From positions 62,001-126,000 of the forward strand of contig CAUYVT010000106.1 of assembly GCA_963576565.1 (NCBI GenBank): a stretch of DNA of 64,000 nt, given 5' to 3'. The first letter of the stretch is position 1. The number at the start of each line of letters is the position of its first letter. The DNA comes from Aspidapion aeneum (Eukaryota; Arthropoda; Insecta; Coleoptera; Brentidae). The position numbers and the translations under genes were made by a program. This document shows, piece by piece, positions 1 to 10,549 of this stretch. The notes below the pieces were generated by a model. The model was not told the origin of the DNA. It did not search any database and saw nothing but the letters and a program-made list of their open reading frames with translations.

Positions 1-711
1 ATTCTGTGCAAACAATGAGTGGGAAAGTAAGTAGGGATACTAAAACAATAATAATTAAATTGTTAAGATGAGTATTTGATTTAAAATTAGTTTTTTTTTA
101 GTTCGGTTCCGTGTTTCGACACCACACGGTCTGCCAAGAAAGTGCCGAAAAATTATTGAAAACAAAAAAGTTACAAAAACTATTTTTAAAAATTATTTGA
201 AAGTTTCTTTTAAAAAAATTTTCATAAAACTGTGCTATTTACTGAAAACCAAATAAGATCTATGTAAGTGAAAAAAAAATAATTTAAACTGTATTTTAAC
301 AAATAACAATTTCGGCAAAAAAAAATATATTCGTTACCGTTTTTAACATTTTTGTTTAAGAAAAAAGGAATGGACCTTTTAACAAGTAAAACACAAAAAA
401 ACGTATAAATAATAATAGTGACACACTTGATACCTTTTGACATTTATTAGCCTGCTACTATTTCTATAAATGGAGGAAAGGTCGAAAGAAAAAAAAAATC
501 ATTTTGGATCAAACCTCTTTGTTTTTTAGATGTATGCAGGAACAGATGGAAGTGATTAATCAGTCCTTATTATATGACTCTTTTTTTCCTGGAACAAAAC
601 CAAATTTTTTCTGACAAAAATAAGAGTATTTGGTTCAGAAAAATCTTTCTTCAAAAATAATTTTCTAGTGTTTTTTTCCTCACAAATGAATAAAATACAC
701 AATTTCTGAAA
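1..711. other. A+T-rich intergenic stretch, no gene seen
   Basis: Low-complexity A+T-rich sequence with many homopolymer runs. I see no domain-bearing reading frame, RNA gene or clear element terminus before the palindromic sequence beginning near 712. Short open frames here have no recognisable motif and a composition expected from A+T-rich noise. Confidence 0.6.
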
Positions 712-846
712 TAGTAGTTTACCTAACTAGTGCGGAAAGTGCCTCTTTTCCGCACGCGATTGCAGATGGCCAAACCACGCGATAGCGGAGTTTGGCCAGC
801 AATCAAGTGCGAAAAAGACACTTTACGCACGAGTTAGGTACACTAT
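712..846. repeat. Large terminal hairpin of the non-autonomous recombinase element
   Basis: An imperfect palindrome of about 130 bp. The outer arms are TAGTTTACCTAACTAGTGCG and the complement ending GAGTTAGGTACACTA. Next come GTGCGGAAAGTG against CACTTTACGCAC, GATTGC against GCAATC, and innermost TGGCCAAAC against GTTTGGCCA around a short loop. The equivalent structure at 45607-45706 has different bases that still pair: GACTGC with GCAGTC, and CCGAAC with GTTCGG. Confidence 0.75.
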
Positions 847-1345
847 TTTTTCTATAAGCGTGAGGAAAAAACTAAAAATTAATCAGAAAATTATTTATAT
901 TCAAAACGTTTTAATCAAATCAATTATTATTATTCATATTCTAGCGGCTTCTAGAACTGACTGGGGTAGATCTTCGTCCGAAGAATCCATTGAAAATCTG
1001 ATTTTTTTGTTTGAAAAATTCAAAAGACGCTTGTATCTGCAAAATTGGCTTTGTTTTGACAGTTTGTTTGTACTTTGTTGCTATGGTGATTTAAGATGCC
1101 AAATCTAAAACCACTAGTGTTCATTGTTGTTTGACATTGACAATGACGATATTTATACCGGGGAGGTTTAAAACTTATAATTTGAACCTATTTTACTGAA
1201 AACTTTATTTTATCGAAAATATTGAAAATATAGCAGAATTTTAGTCAATTTGAATATTTTTAGGATATTTCGTGTGCTAGGAAAGATACAAATGTATTTT
1301 GAACGGTCTAAATGTTATAGAACACCTCAAAATCGTAACAAATTT

Positions 1346-1425
1346 ACTTTTCCGCACTAGTGCGGAAAAGTGGCACTTTCCACACTAAAATGCGTGCGGA
1401 AAAGTGGACTTTTCCGCACGCTTAT
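1346..1425. repeat. Palindrome cluster at the other end of the non-autonomous element
   Basis: Positions 1346-1371 form a perfect 26-bp palindrome centred on CTAG, with arms ACTTTTCCGCA. It is followed by further copies of the same word in both orientations (CACTTTCC, GTGCGGAAAAG, CTTTTCCGCAC). The equivalent palindrome at 43989-44014 is also perfect but uses ACTTTCCCGCA, so both arms changed together. Confidence 0.75.
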
Positions 1426-1432
1426 AGAAAAA

Positions 1433-2634
1433 ATTATTTATTCTTTTACTTAAGTATTTAGAACAAATTTAAATTAAAAAAATTGGTTAAAAATAACACT
1501 TATAAATTCGACAAAAATATTAGGAATTTTAGGTGTTACAGAAGGGACATCAACGTTACCGAAGGGCAAGGGCGTCGATAGCTTTTTTCTTGGGGGGGGG
1601 GGGTAATCTGCCCTACTTTTGCAAAACCTAGTAACTAGGTTTTTGGTAACTTTTCACGAGAGCGTTTTTTCTAAAATATTTTGCTAATGGGAAATAATGA
1701 AAATGCGAAGACTATTATCGCAAAACCATTTTTATTTTTTTTTTAGTTTGCTGAATGGGTTTAAAATATTTTAAAATGATCAAACTAAAAAAAAATAATA
1801 AAAAATAAGAGGTAATAAAAAAACAAAAATATTAAAAAAAAAATATATTAAGTGTGACACATCATTTTAAAGGAAATTTTACGCTGATTTCAAAAATCAA
1901 ATAAAAATAGGGTCATTTCATAAGAAAATTACAAACTTTATGTAATATCTCAAAAATTAAAAGTGAAAGATAAAATTTAATTTGACAGTTGATTTGCTCC
2001 TAAAAAAGTGCTTTAAGAACGTTTTTACAGAAATAAAAAATATTCATAAATAAACAAGTTACGGGGGTGGGTCGAAAATGCACCAAATTGAAAACCACCC
2101 TATATCTTGTAAGTAGTTTAAGATATCGATGCGCGGTTTTTGGCATTAACTTTTTAACGAAAATCGAGCTCGCAAAATGCAGGTTAGTTTTTTCCTATCT
2201 CCTCTATAAATAGGCGTTTCCTATCAAAAGTGTCCTATTTGGACCACTCTGTACTACAATAAAGGAAATTTTAGGTTTTTCTTACCGTTAGTTTCAGCTG
2301 ACCAAAACTCAATTACAAATCAAAACAACCCCTATTTTTTTATTATTTTAACTTTTCAAATACTTATAATATAACACCTTTAAACTTATACATACTTAAT
2401 TTTTTTTTTGCAAATTTTCGGGAGCTTTGCATTACGAGTGCTTGATAATAAAAAACTTCAGTTCTTGAATTCTTGGGGGGGTACTGACCCCCCAGTACCC
2501 CCCCCCCCCTTAACAACGCGCTTGCCGAAGGGACACAATTTATGACACAAAACAAAATGACAAAAATAACGTAATGGTCAGAACTATCAAGACACAATAT
2601 AAACACAACGATTTTCTAACTAATGGCCTGTTTC
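1433..2634. repeat. Decayed repeat sequence including a foldback-type remnant
   Basis: No gene. About 1860-2030 resembles 46985-47170 inside the foldback element at 46143-47815, sharing the order 'acatcattttaaa', 'taatatctcaaaaa', 'aaaatttaattt'. About 2095-2250 resembles 24645-24790. The stretch ends near 2262 in GGACCACTCTGTAC, like the end of a TA-inserting element. C and G runs lie at 1593-1605 and 2476-2510. The phrase TTACCGAAGGGAC recurs around 1556, 2525 and 2860. Confidence 0.45.
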
Positions 2635-2765
2635 CACCAATGCATGCCCACCCCGATTAAAAAAACACATCACGTGATGGCCCATGGATTTGCACCGGTT
2701 TTCAATGCAGCGTCACCTGATGCATTTTTTGAATCAGAGTGGGCATGCATAGATGAAAACCGGGC
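2635..2765. mobile_element. Short MITE with imperfect TIRs (GGCCTGTTTCCACC...)
   Basis: A ~130-bp foldback unit. The left end reads GCCTGTTTCCACCAATGCAT followed by GCCCAC. The right end, reverse-complemented, reads GCCCGGTTTTCATCTATGCA followed by TGCCCAC. Inner arms (CACATCACGTGATG and GCATCAGGTGACG) also pair. There is no coding capacity. The superfamily is uncertain because I cannot fix a target duplication. Confidence 0.55.
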
Positions 2766-3539
2766 TTAAATTAAAAAAAACATCATTGTCTCGAACGGTA
2801 ACACAAGACAATTTCTGTAACATCCAAAAATAGCGTTACCGAACGGGACAAATCGTGTTACCGAAGGGACCATTTCTTTACATTTTAGCATTTTTCAGTC
2901 AAGCCAAATATATGACATAACTTTTTTTTGAGTTTTGTTTAAGATTTTAACGGTTTTGTTTGGGAAAATATTGATTTAATTACTTTAATTAAGTTATGTA
3001 AGACAAAGGATTCTATATTTCAAACACAATATTTAGCTTTTGTTCCAAAAAAAGTGATTAATACCTACAGTCGATGTATAAAAAATTAATTCTTTAAAAA
3101 GTTGATAAACTGATATCTATTGCAAAGATTATTTGGCGACACTCTATATCTCTTTAACCTATATAATAATAATAAATGATCATAATGAACCACAAAATTA
3201 TCTGACATTGTCAAATTTGTCACTTTTAAATTTTACAGTTTTCCCCTACTATCAAAACTTCGAATAAAAAAATTCCCTACCACCCCGCACTCTCTTAAAG
3301 CTGGGTGCACCCTTAAATTTCACCCTGTATAATAAAACATGATTTTTAATGTATTCAAGCAATTTTTACAAGGGATAATTAGAGATTCAAGTGAATGTTG
3401 ACGTGACGTGGATTATCACTGGATAGGAAAATACGAGAGATGTATGGACTTATAACAACTCCAATGTAATGGTAAGTTTTTAAAAATCCTTTTAAAAAAT
3501 AACTTACTTATAAACATTGCTAACTTCTTTTCTCTTCTA
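2766..3539. other. A+T-rich repeat-derived sequence, no gene
   Basis: About 2935-3010 resembles 5455-5530: both contain 'acggttttgtttgg', then 'aaaat.ttgatt', 'cactttaat.aagtta' and a following 'gtaagat'. They are two copies of an old interspersed repeat. No coding or RNA feature is supported. Confidence 0.4.
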
Positions 3540-4408
3540 AAGTAGAGTTTATAGAGAAACATGGCATGACATAAGACATAGCATGACATGACATAACATT
3601 ACAGAAGGAAAAATGGCTGTTTATACAAAAAACATAACATGACATAATATAAAGTTTGGTCCAATTACAGCTTGACTTTTGTTCATGTGATTTTGGAACT
3701 TTCAGCTGTCTTCTGTCATTTAGTTTTCTGTTGTTGTTTTGAAAATATGGACGATGGTTAATTTATTGAACAGGTGCAGGGCTTCCCTGCCCTGTATAAT
3801 AAAAAAGACAAGTGATACAAAGATAAGAATGCCAAAAAAAATGGCTTGGACTTCTTATTCATTGGGCGAATTTTAAAGTGCCTTCTTTTTCACACTCTTG
3901 TTATACATATAGCACTAGCTGCAAGGCCAATGAGAACTAGAAGCTGTACTTCTTCATCCATCTAAAACAAGTATATACATCACTTAAACTAACCAAAGGG
4001 CCATCATCACATGTATTAGGGGAGCCCCAATTACCTACAACAAAAATGAATGAAAACTACTTATATGTACTTAAATATCTGACGTTTTGCTTACCTTTTT
4101 TGCATACTTATTTCTTTTTTAAACAAAAAAACCACATCAAAACTATCCAAACCCAATATAAAAGTAGGGTTATGGTAAAAAATCGTAAACAAATGACGTC
4201 GCGATCATGCGCATAATGTGATTTCACACAAGACATGACATAAAAAGATAAAAGTTGGGCATCTTTTTATGTCTCATGTTATGTCATGTAATGTTATGTC
4301 ATGTTATTTTTCTGTATAAACACCAACAGGGTTTGTCATAAGCTCAACTCTGTTATGTTATGTTATGCTATGTCTTATGTCATGCCATGTTGCTGTATAA
4401 ACTCTACT
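3540..4408. mobile_element. TIR element rich in ACATGACATAA words
   Basis: A ~0.87-kb unit whose ends are inverted repeats. The left end is AAGTAGAGTTTATAGAGAAA followed by CATGGCATGACATAAGACAT. The right end reverse-complements to AAGTAGAGTTTATACAGCAA followed by the same CATGGCATGACATAAGACAT. Arm similarity extends inward through degenerate tandem words such as CATGACATAACAT. The interior (about 3660-4240) has no transposase-like frame. It is a non-autonomous DNA transposon; no superfamily is assigned. Confidence 0.7.
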
Positions 4409-4629
4409 TAACAGAAATGCCCAAACTTTCGCATTTCCTTAATTGTAATACCGCGACATCTTACCCTGAAATCACTAAGCTCTTGAAGTCTCGAGGTACT
4501 TAAACGATATCGATTAATGCTATCCATCGTACGTACCTGAGATGGTACTCAGTATTGTTTCAAGTTTCAGGATAAGATAATAGATGGCTCTGACTGTTTA
4601 TAATAATATGTAAGTGGTACCTATACCTC

Positions 4630-4658
4630 AAGGACTGTACACTCTGTGTACAGTCCTT
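4630..4658. repeat. Perfect 12-bp-stem hairpin
   Basis: AAGGACTGTACA (4630-4641) pairs exactly with TGTACAGTCCTT (4647-4658) around the loop CTCTG. It overlaps the left target duplication of the element that follows. No U-run follows, so a terminator role is not supported. Confidence 0.5.
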
Positions 4659-4661
4659 GCC

Positions 4662-5269
4662 AAGGCCAACACAAAAATAGAGGCCACGACCCTGAAAAAA
4701 TCAGCTGTTCTCCCGGGGCTGAATTTTACATGGGGTCTTATGAGAGGTCAGACGTTTTTTTATGATATTTTCAAAATGGCACTACAGATTTCCGCAAAAT
4801 TTCAGTGAAATATTCTCAGACACCATCCCGATATTCCACCAAAGGTTTGTAAGGATGCAACATGATTAAAAGCTTAAAATCTTCAAGATTTAGCATTCCT
4901 TATTGTGAATTCAAATTACCCGCCATGTACCACATGCCAAACTGTTATATTTGACATATATTTGACTTTGTCATCTGTGATTGTCACATTCGCTTCTGCT
5001 TTAAACTTAATTTTTGTATGAGCTGATGAAGCGGCTATGAATAATTAAGGATTACTATACATTTAAAAAAAATTGTTCTGCCAGAATAAAATAAAAACAA
5101 TGTCAAAAACGGCTTTATTTAAAAAAAATCAAATATTCTTGAACCGTCATTCCAACTTCAATATTTTAAAGACAATCAGCTGTGTCGTAACGTGACCATC
5201 AAAAAAAATCAGCCCCGGATGTGACGTCAACAAAGTGGAGGATCGTGGCCCGTCCGTTTTGATAGCCCT
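4662..5269. mobile_element. TIR element flanked by a 9-bp direct repeat
   Basis: GTCCTTGCC occurs immediately on both sides (4653-4661 and 5270-5278). The ends are imperfect inverted repeats sharing GGCCACGAYCCT, then CGGGGCTGA further in (left 4715-4723, right as the complement TCAGCCCCG near 5209). The interior has no recognisable protein. A 9-bp duplication is suggestive of a Mutator-like element, but that is inference from duplication length only. Confidence 0.5.
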
Positions 5270-5704
5270 GTCCTTGCCTATACCTATACTCCATATCATA
5301 ATTTTTGTGATAACTTTTTGACAGTTATCAGCTGTTTACCATAACAAATAGCATAGGACAACGAAAAAAACTCGTAAAAAGTTGTCTCAAAAATAATGAT
5401 ATGAATTTTACCTACATATATTTAAAGTTACCATTTTTGTTTATAAATAAGTACACAGTTTTGTAAAAACGGTTTTGTTTGGAAAATTTTTGATTATATC
5501 ACTTTAATCAAGTTAACGTAAGATAATCCTCGTTACAGAAAGGACAACATCATTTGCGTCAAATCTATAAATTAAACACAACACGATTTATTATCAATAA
5601 TTCAAAAACTCTTTGACAGTGTTTTTCGGGGTCCTCTATAACCTACTCAAATCAAATCAAATCAAATTAAAATTGGAAATCGACTTTCAAAAGAATTCTT
5701 GATA
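5270..5704. other. A+T-rich sequence with an old repeat, no gene
   Basis: Contains the second copy (about 5455-5620) of the repeat also seen at 2935-3060, including CGTTACAGAAAGGACA-like wording. No coding feature is supported. Confidence 0.4.
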
Positions 5705-6600
5705 ACGAAAAGCTTTATGTTGTATCTCTCCAACTCTTCTTAAAATATATATCGCAGTAGCGTTAAAAAACTGGAAACGTGAAGTACACGACATGGGAAT
5801 ACAACTGAACGACTGATTTACAATATACACACTACAGTTTTCTGACGACCAAGTAATTGTAGTCAATGATAAAATAGACATGGAGTATATGATGAGAAAT
5901 TTAACGGAAGAATACCAAAAGTGGGGGTTAACAGTGAACGTGGACAGGACACATGTCTTGGAAACGAATCAAGAGTTAAGAGACAATGGACAAACAATAT
6001 CTCCATGCATTGAGTATGTATACTTGCGTATCATATTTGATAAGACAGAAACAGACTTTAAAGAACTGGAAAAAAGAATAGTAAAAGCAAAAAAGGATAT
6101 TGGATGTCTTAACAGTATTTTATAAAGCAGAGAGATAAAAAAATGTAAAATTTAACATATATGAAACAATGGTGAAAAGCACGCTGTTGTATGGAATAAA
6201 GAGACTTGTCGCGTAACAGAAAAAGACAAAACAAAATTGGAAAGTGTCGAAATGGATGCAATAAGAAGATCAATGAGAATATCTAGAACAGATCATATAA
6301 GAAATGAAATAATAAAAGAAAGAATCCAGGGAAGCATAACGGATGACATTACTAAAAGACATAACTGATATGGTACGGCCATGTAGAACGGATGAACGAC
6401 GAAAGATTACCAAAGCAGGTCCTAGAATGGCAACCAATAGGGCGCAGAAAAAGAGGGCGTCCTAAACTAGAATGGCAACAGTCAGTCCAAAAATTAATGA
6501 GTCAAAAAAACCTGACAGAAGATGATTGTCAGAATCGAAGGAGGTGGAGAATAGGCGTCGGACAACGTAGAAAAACATTCTGAACCGACATAGTAGTAGT
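5705..6600 (+). pseudogene. Decayed non-LTR retrotransposon reverse transcriptase, family A, 3' end
   Basis: A 5'-truncated copy of the LINE best preserved at 38008-38985. The order of conserved phrases is the same: a FADDQ-like stretch near 5835-5850 (here S-DDQVIV), DMEYMM near 5880, EYQKWGLTVNVD near 5913, then [12 protein letters not shown] near 6060, and at the C-terminus LPKQVLEWQPIGRRKRGRPK (6398-6457). In full-length relatives this protein copies element RNA into DNA at the insertion site. Frameshifts and stops (for example after SIL near 6120) separate the pieces, so no enzyme is made. It ends in ACCGACATAGTAGTAGTA, the same (TAG)n tail as the copies near 29590 and, reversed, 35821. 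Confidence 0.85.
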
Positions 6601-6651
6601 AGGATAAGTTTTGAATAAAAAAATTATGAGTGCTTAAGACCACACGGCAGA

Positions 6652-6822
6652 AGTGTAAACTTCAACAAGGCGAAATTAATAAATACTGGCCTTCATCTGC
6701 ATCATCATATCGTTCCGCTGACTGTTCCTCTCACAGTTAGTCGATTCGAGCCGATTTCACCCGAATGAGCGTTGCAGTACCCACAAAAACTGCTAAACGC
6801 GCCTAAAGAAGTTTACACTTCA
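6652..6822. mobile_element. Possible ~170-bp MITE with exact 14-bp TIRs
   Basis: GAAGTGTAAACTTC at 6652-6665 is the exact reverse complement of GAAGTTTACACTTC at 6809-6822. Each terminus is itself close to palindromic. The sequence lies just 3' of the LINE tail and has no coding capacity. A single copy in the window leaves this uncertain. Confidence 0.35.
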
Positions 6823-7159
6823 AAAAACATTTTTTCAGTCTGTGAAAACTAAAATTAAGTTTTGTTCTAAAAAAAAAGTACCATACATGTTTATAAAAGT
6901 TTGGTCAGGTCAGGACCCTCATGCAATTCGCCCCTCTAGGACAACTAAATATTTTTCTTGACAGCTAAGTTTTTATTTATGGTCCCCAAAAGCGGGTAAT
7001 CGTCTGTAAAAATCTTAGCTATAAATTTTCCAATTTCTGAGGGTAGCTTAATTGAGACTGACAAACTCAGATATTTTCTTAAATATTTTCGAAAGATAAG
7101 GAAAATTCAATAGTTAACGTGAATCCAGACAAAGATGTTTTTATGTGAAAAAGAAAATA

Positions 7160-7262
7160 CAGTGAAGGCGGACAAATTTGCTGGAACCATCTTTTCCCTA
7201 TTTTTACATATAAAATTCACTCCTATAACCGGACACTCTAATAACCGGACGCGGACATAGCA
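7160..7262. repeat. Tigger/pogo-like terminal fragment
   Basis: CAGTGAAGGCGGACAAATTT is followed by a segment matching 33185-33260 of the Tigger relic, including CTCCTATAACCGG, CTAATAACCGGACGCGGACA and the complement of GTGTCCGCTTAA-type words. The initial CAGTGAA is the start of this family's TIR, so part of the terminus has been deleted and rejoined. No coding sequence remains. Confidence 0.6.
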
Positions 7263-7913
7263 CAAAAATCACATCAACGTTAAATTAACGTGTACAAAAA
7301 TAACAAAGGCGCAGGCGATTTTTAAAATTCTAACTAATTTTTGTAAATGTTTTTTTGAAAAGTGGTGTTGCGGGTACACTTTGTTAAAAATTGCAATTGA
7401 TGCTTTGACTTTTTTCCCGAGAACTAAACAATGAGTCAGGTAGGGATTAAGGAGGGGGGGTGCTCGGGCCCCTCTGGCCCTCCACTGGATCCGCTAATGG
7501 TTAGAATCACCCTGTACATACCTTCCTATAGGTATATTATGTACTTGAAATAAAGAGTTACTTCTTAAATTACCGTGATTACTTTTCAAGGAATACCTTA
7601 CATAGTTTGCGAGTGGGAGGCATTTCAAGACACTAAATATCGTTTTGTGGTTAAAAATTGACATCGAGTCGGCGCCAGCCTTTAAATTTATTGACATCAA
7701 GAATACTTTTTGTATTTTTTGCTAAAAAAGAAATTATAAAATATTTTATTACTGCTGCACAGCTATTTATTTCAATACGTGCCCTAACTTCTGTTAAATA
7801 ATTCATATGAGAAATATTTATATTTTTAAATTTTTTTGAAAATGTTTAAAGATTTTTTCTACTATTATGTGGGTTTAGAACTTAGATTAATAAACATTGT
7901 TTGTTAGTCTGAG
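7263..7913. other. No recognisable feature
   Basis: A+T-rich sequence with a purine run at 7450-7461 (GGAGGGGGGG) followed by GCTCGGGCCCCTCTGGCCC, which recalls the G/C-rich ends of the hAT MITEs here but lacks a matching partner. The open frame on the minus strand at 7494-7700 shows no known domain. Confidence 0.35.
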
Positions 7914-8585
7914 GTTTAGAACGTTTTTCTGCGTTGTCCGACGACTATTCTCCACCTCGTTCCCCAGGTAGCAAGGGGTCATCAAATGACGTCTTTTTTT
8001 CGTCGAAAAGTGGTCATTTGGATGACCAGCAGATCATCTACCAAAAAATGTTGTCTTTAAGGCGTCAGTTACTTGACGTCTTTTCGTAGTGTAGTTTTTG
8101 ACGTCTGAAAAACGTCATATATTGGTCACTACCCAAACTGCACACTTTGTCCAAGGGCTAGGACACTCATACTTACATAGATGGTGCCTCAGTCAGTACT
8201 TGACCGGATTTATACGGAATGTGGGGGTACGTATATAAAACAAATTAAATATTAAATCAAGACAAACTTCGAGGCTTCTTTCGCTTCAAGGTGGAGATGT
8301 GTAAGTCTAGGTATAGGTCTATTTTGATCTGTACCTCACAGAGGAACACCGCTGTACCTGTTCCAGTACTTCCAGGTCTAAGTCACAGAAGAGTGTAGTC
8401 ACCTTCTGTGTCTAAGTTCTGTGATCTCATTTCTTATATGATCTGCTCTAGATATTCTCATTGATCTTCTTATTGCATACATTTTGATTTTTTGTTTTGC
8501 ATTTTTCTGCCTCTATTCGATACAACAGCGTGTTTTTCACCATTGTTTCATATATGTTAAATTTTATCTTTCTCTAAAGTTAAGT
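7914..8585 (-). pseudogene. Interrupted family A LINE fragments
   Basis: The 3' end of family A appears at 7914-7962 (GAACGTTTTTCTGCGTTGTC, CTCCACCTCG). An internal segment appears at about 8410-8585 (GATCTCATTTCTTATATGAT, CTGCTCTAGATATTCTCATT, ACAACAGCGTG, CACCATTGTTTCATATATGT), matching 38290-38455. Between them about 450 bp is foreign and includes repeated TGACGTCTTTT-like phrases near 7990-8130. Heavily decayed and non-coding. Confidence 0.65.
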
Positions 8586-9280
8586 CAAAGATGATAAATC
8601 ATAAATTTAAACTTAATTCTTATTATTTTTAAACTACATGCCTAATTTGATAAAATCATTTACTTAATTAAAATAGGTTTTAAGAACTCTTTAATAGACC
8701 ATAAAATACACACTTAACTAGAGATAGAGACAATATGGGGGTAATTAAGAGCTTTGATATCAACAATTAGTGATAGAGGGTGGAAATGGGTAACTCCAAA
8801 ACAGATTTTCTTTTTTTTTTTTAGAATAAAAAATAGAATTTCTTGTTTATTTTTCCAAAAATTAATTTCCAGGTTTTGGTTTTTCAATGGGAATATAGAG
8901 GCCCAAACAAAAACACAATTAATTAGTAAAAATTAATTAAATAATTTTAATTTCTGAAAACCTAATTATTTTGTTATAAAAACCGTTTTTTATGTGTGCT
9001 TATCCATTTGTAAAAATATTTTTTAATTGGAAATCTGAGAAAATCTATAAAACTACGTCTATATGACATGCGAGACTCAATTGGCAGTTAGCGTCAAAAA
9101 TAAAAAAGAAGAAACAATTTTTCAATAAAAATGATATGTTGATAATGATATTTTTTTTAATGAAAATTTAAATTAATATAAAATAGAAGTAGGTATATAT
9201 TATATAACATATTTATTTTTACTTTCCTAGCCAGCTAGATATGGCTGGAGAAGGTATTGTTTTCGAAGTATTCTTTATTT
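8586..9280. other. A+T-rich sequence containing an unoccupied hAT target paralogue
   Basis: No gene. The segment 9215-9265 (TTTACTTTCCTAGCCAGCTA, then ATGGCTGGAGAAGGTATTG) resembles the flanks of the hAT element at 62377-62995, with a single TTCCTAGC instead of the duplicated copy there. It therefore serves as an empty-site paralogue. Confidence 0.5.
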
Positions 9281-10041
9281 TAGCTCACACATATACTATA
9301 CTATAGTAGTGTGAGCTATGGTGATCCTAATTTTTTCGAGAAAAAAAAAGTTGCTCCGATTTCAAATTTTTTAATATATCTTTGCGTTTCAGATGATTTT
9401 GAAACTTTTTTGTCGCGCCGTCTGTCTGTCTGTCTATCTCTCTGTCTGTCTGTCTGTCTGTCTGTATGTCTGTCTGTCTGTATGTCTGTCTGTAACGACC
9501 AACGCGCATTACTCAAAAACCGCTTGGTCGATTTTAATAAAATTTGGTACCTAAGCTGGGTCTTGGGTCGAGATGGTCCCATTTAAAAATGAACAAAATC
9601 CACCGAACACAAGCCAAATAAAAGGGTGGGGGAAGATTTCAAAAATTAGAGTTTATGTGAAAATATGGCGTGTGTGATATCAAACGAAACGTAATTGAGC
9701 ATGGAGTTAAACAAAATACATTTAATTTTTTTTTTCTTGAAAAGGGGTGGGGGTAGATTTTAAAAATTAGAGTTTACGTGAAAATATGGCGTGTGTGATA
9801 TCAAACGAAAGGTAATTGAGTCCGGAGTACAACAAAATACAGTTTAGTTTTTGTTTTTTTAAGGGTGGGGGTAGATTTAAAAAATTTGAGTTTAAGCCGA
9901 AACATGGCTTGTGTAACAAAAGGTAATTTAGTCTGGAGTTGAATAAGATATATTTCAGGTTTTAGTTTTATTAGCTCGCACGTACACTATAACTATAGTA
10001 CCTAGTGTGAGCTTAGGGGCCATATATTGGCAGAGTATTTT
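9281..10041 (+). mobile_element. (CTGT)n-core interspersed repeat, copy 1
   Basis: First of seven copies of a ~0.75-kb family. It begins with a palindromic end (TAGCTCACACATATACTATA then CTATAGTAGTGTGAGCTA) and ATGGTGATCCTAATTTTTTC. A (CTGT)n tract follows (9421-9492), then the conserved ACTCAAAAACCGCTTGG and GATTTTAATAAAATTTGGTA. Three imperfect ~120-bp subrepeats built on GGGTGGGGGTAGATTT and GGCGTGTGTGATATCAAACG come next. It ends with a second palindrome (CTCGCACGTACACTATAACT...AGTGTGAGCT) and GGCAGAGTATTTT. Long open frames through the CTGT tract are a microsatellite artefact. The architecture resembles dipteran mini-me/DINE-like Helentron-associated elements with (GTCY)n cores; that placement is inference. 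Confidence 0.8.
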
Positions 10042-10549
10042 GTGTGTGTGTCTGTTCGTCCTGCGATAGCTCCGGAACTGGATAGTGTTTGATACTGTAA
10101 CAAGCTGATATTAGTCAATATCTAATATTAATGCTAATAACAAATTTTTGACACTTAAAAAATTGAAAAAATACTTAAAAACTTTTTAACGGAGCTTCAC
10201 ATCAATATAGTAAAACAGATTTTTCTCAATAATTAATTTGTGTAATTACCAAAAGATTTGAGGAGCTTTGCTTTTGAGATATTTACAAAAACTGATGGGC
10301 TGGAAGATACCAGATCCGTCTATTTTTCTTGATAAACGAAAAAAAAACAACCTCTCTACTTTTTTTTGAAGACTATAATAATTGGCCTGTTTCCCACACA
10401 TTGAAATTTTTGCCCTAATGACGGAAAAATAAAAATGCATAGTTTGTTTAAAATCACGTACATTGATCTTTGACGAGATAAAAAAAAAGAAAATAAAATA
10501 AACTGATATTTTTAATATGCCTTACGTTTGTCGAGAGACATAAAGTTTT
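10042..10549. other. No gene; (GT)n patch and A+T-rich sequence
   Basis: Begins with TGTGTGTGTGTCTGTTCGTC and GATAGCTCCGGAACTGG, a phrase reminiscent of another microsatellite-associated repeat, then unremarkable A+T-rich sequence. Confidence 0.35.

Larger units (their letters stand above)
712..1432 (-). mobile_element. Non-autonomous copy of the tyrosine-recombinase element
   Basis: This ~0.72-kb unit has the same two structured ends as the element at 43900-45732 but in reverse orientation and without the recombinase gene. Its left side (712-846) is a large hairpin matching the reverse complement of 45607-45706. Its right side (1346-1432) is a palindrome cluster matching the reverse complement of 43900-44014, including the shared words GCACGCATTTTAGT and CACTAGTGCGG. 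Similarity continues some tens of bases inward (the reverse complement near 1310-1345 resembles 44014-44060), then the interiors differ. The short open frame at 860-1108 shows no recombinase motif. I infer a derivative mobilised in trans by the recombinase; homologous ends are seen, movement is not. No target-site duplication is obvious, which fits site-specific recombination. Confidence 0.7.

Noticed and set aside
4614..4808. Short plus-strand protein starting MVPIPQGLYTLC
   Set aside because: It runs across a hairpin and into the end of a TIR element and has no domain.
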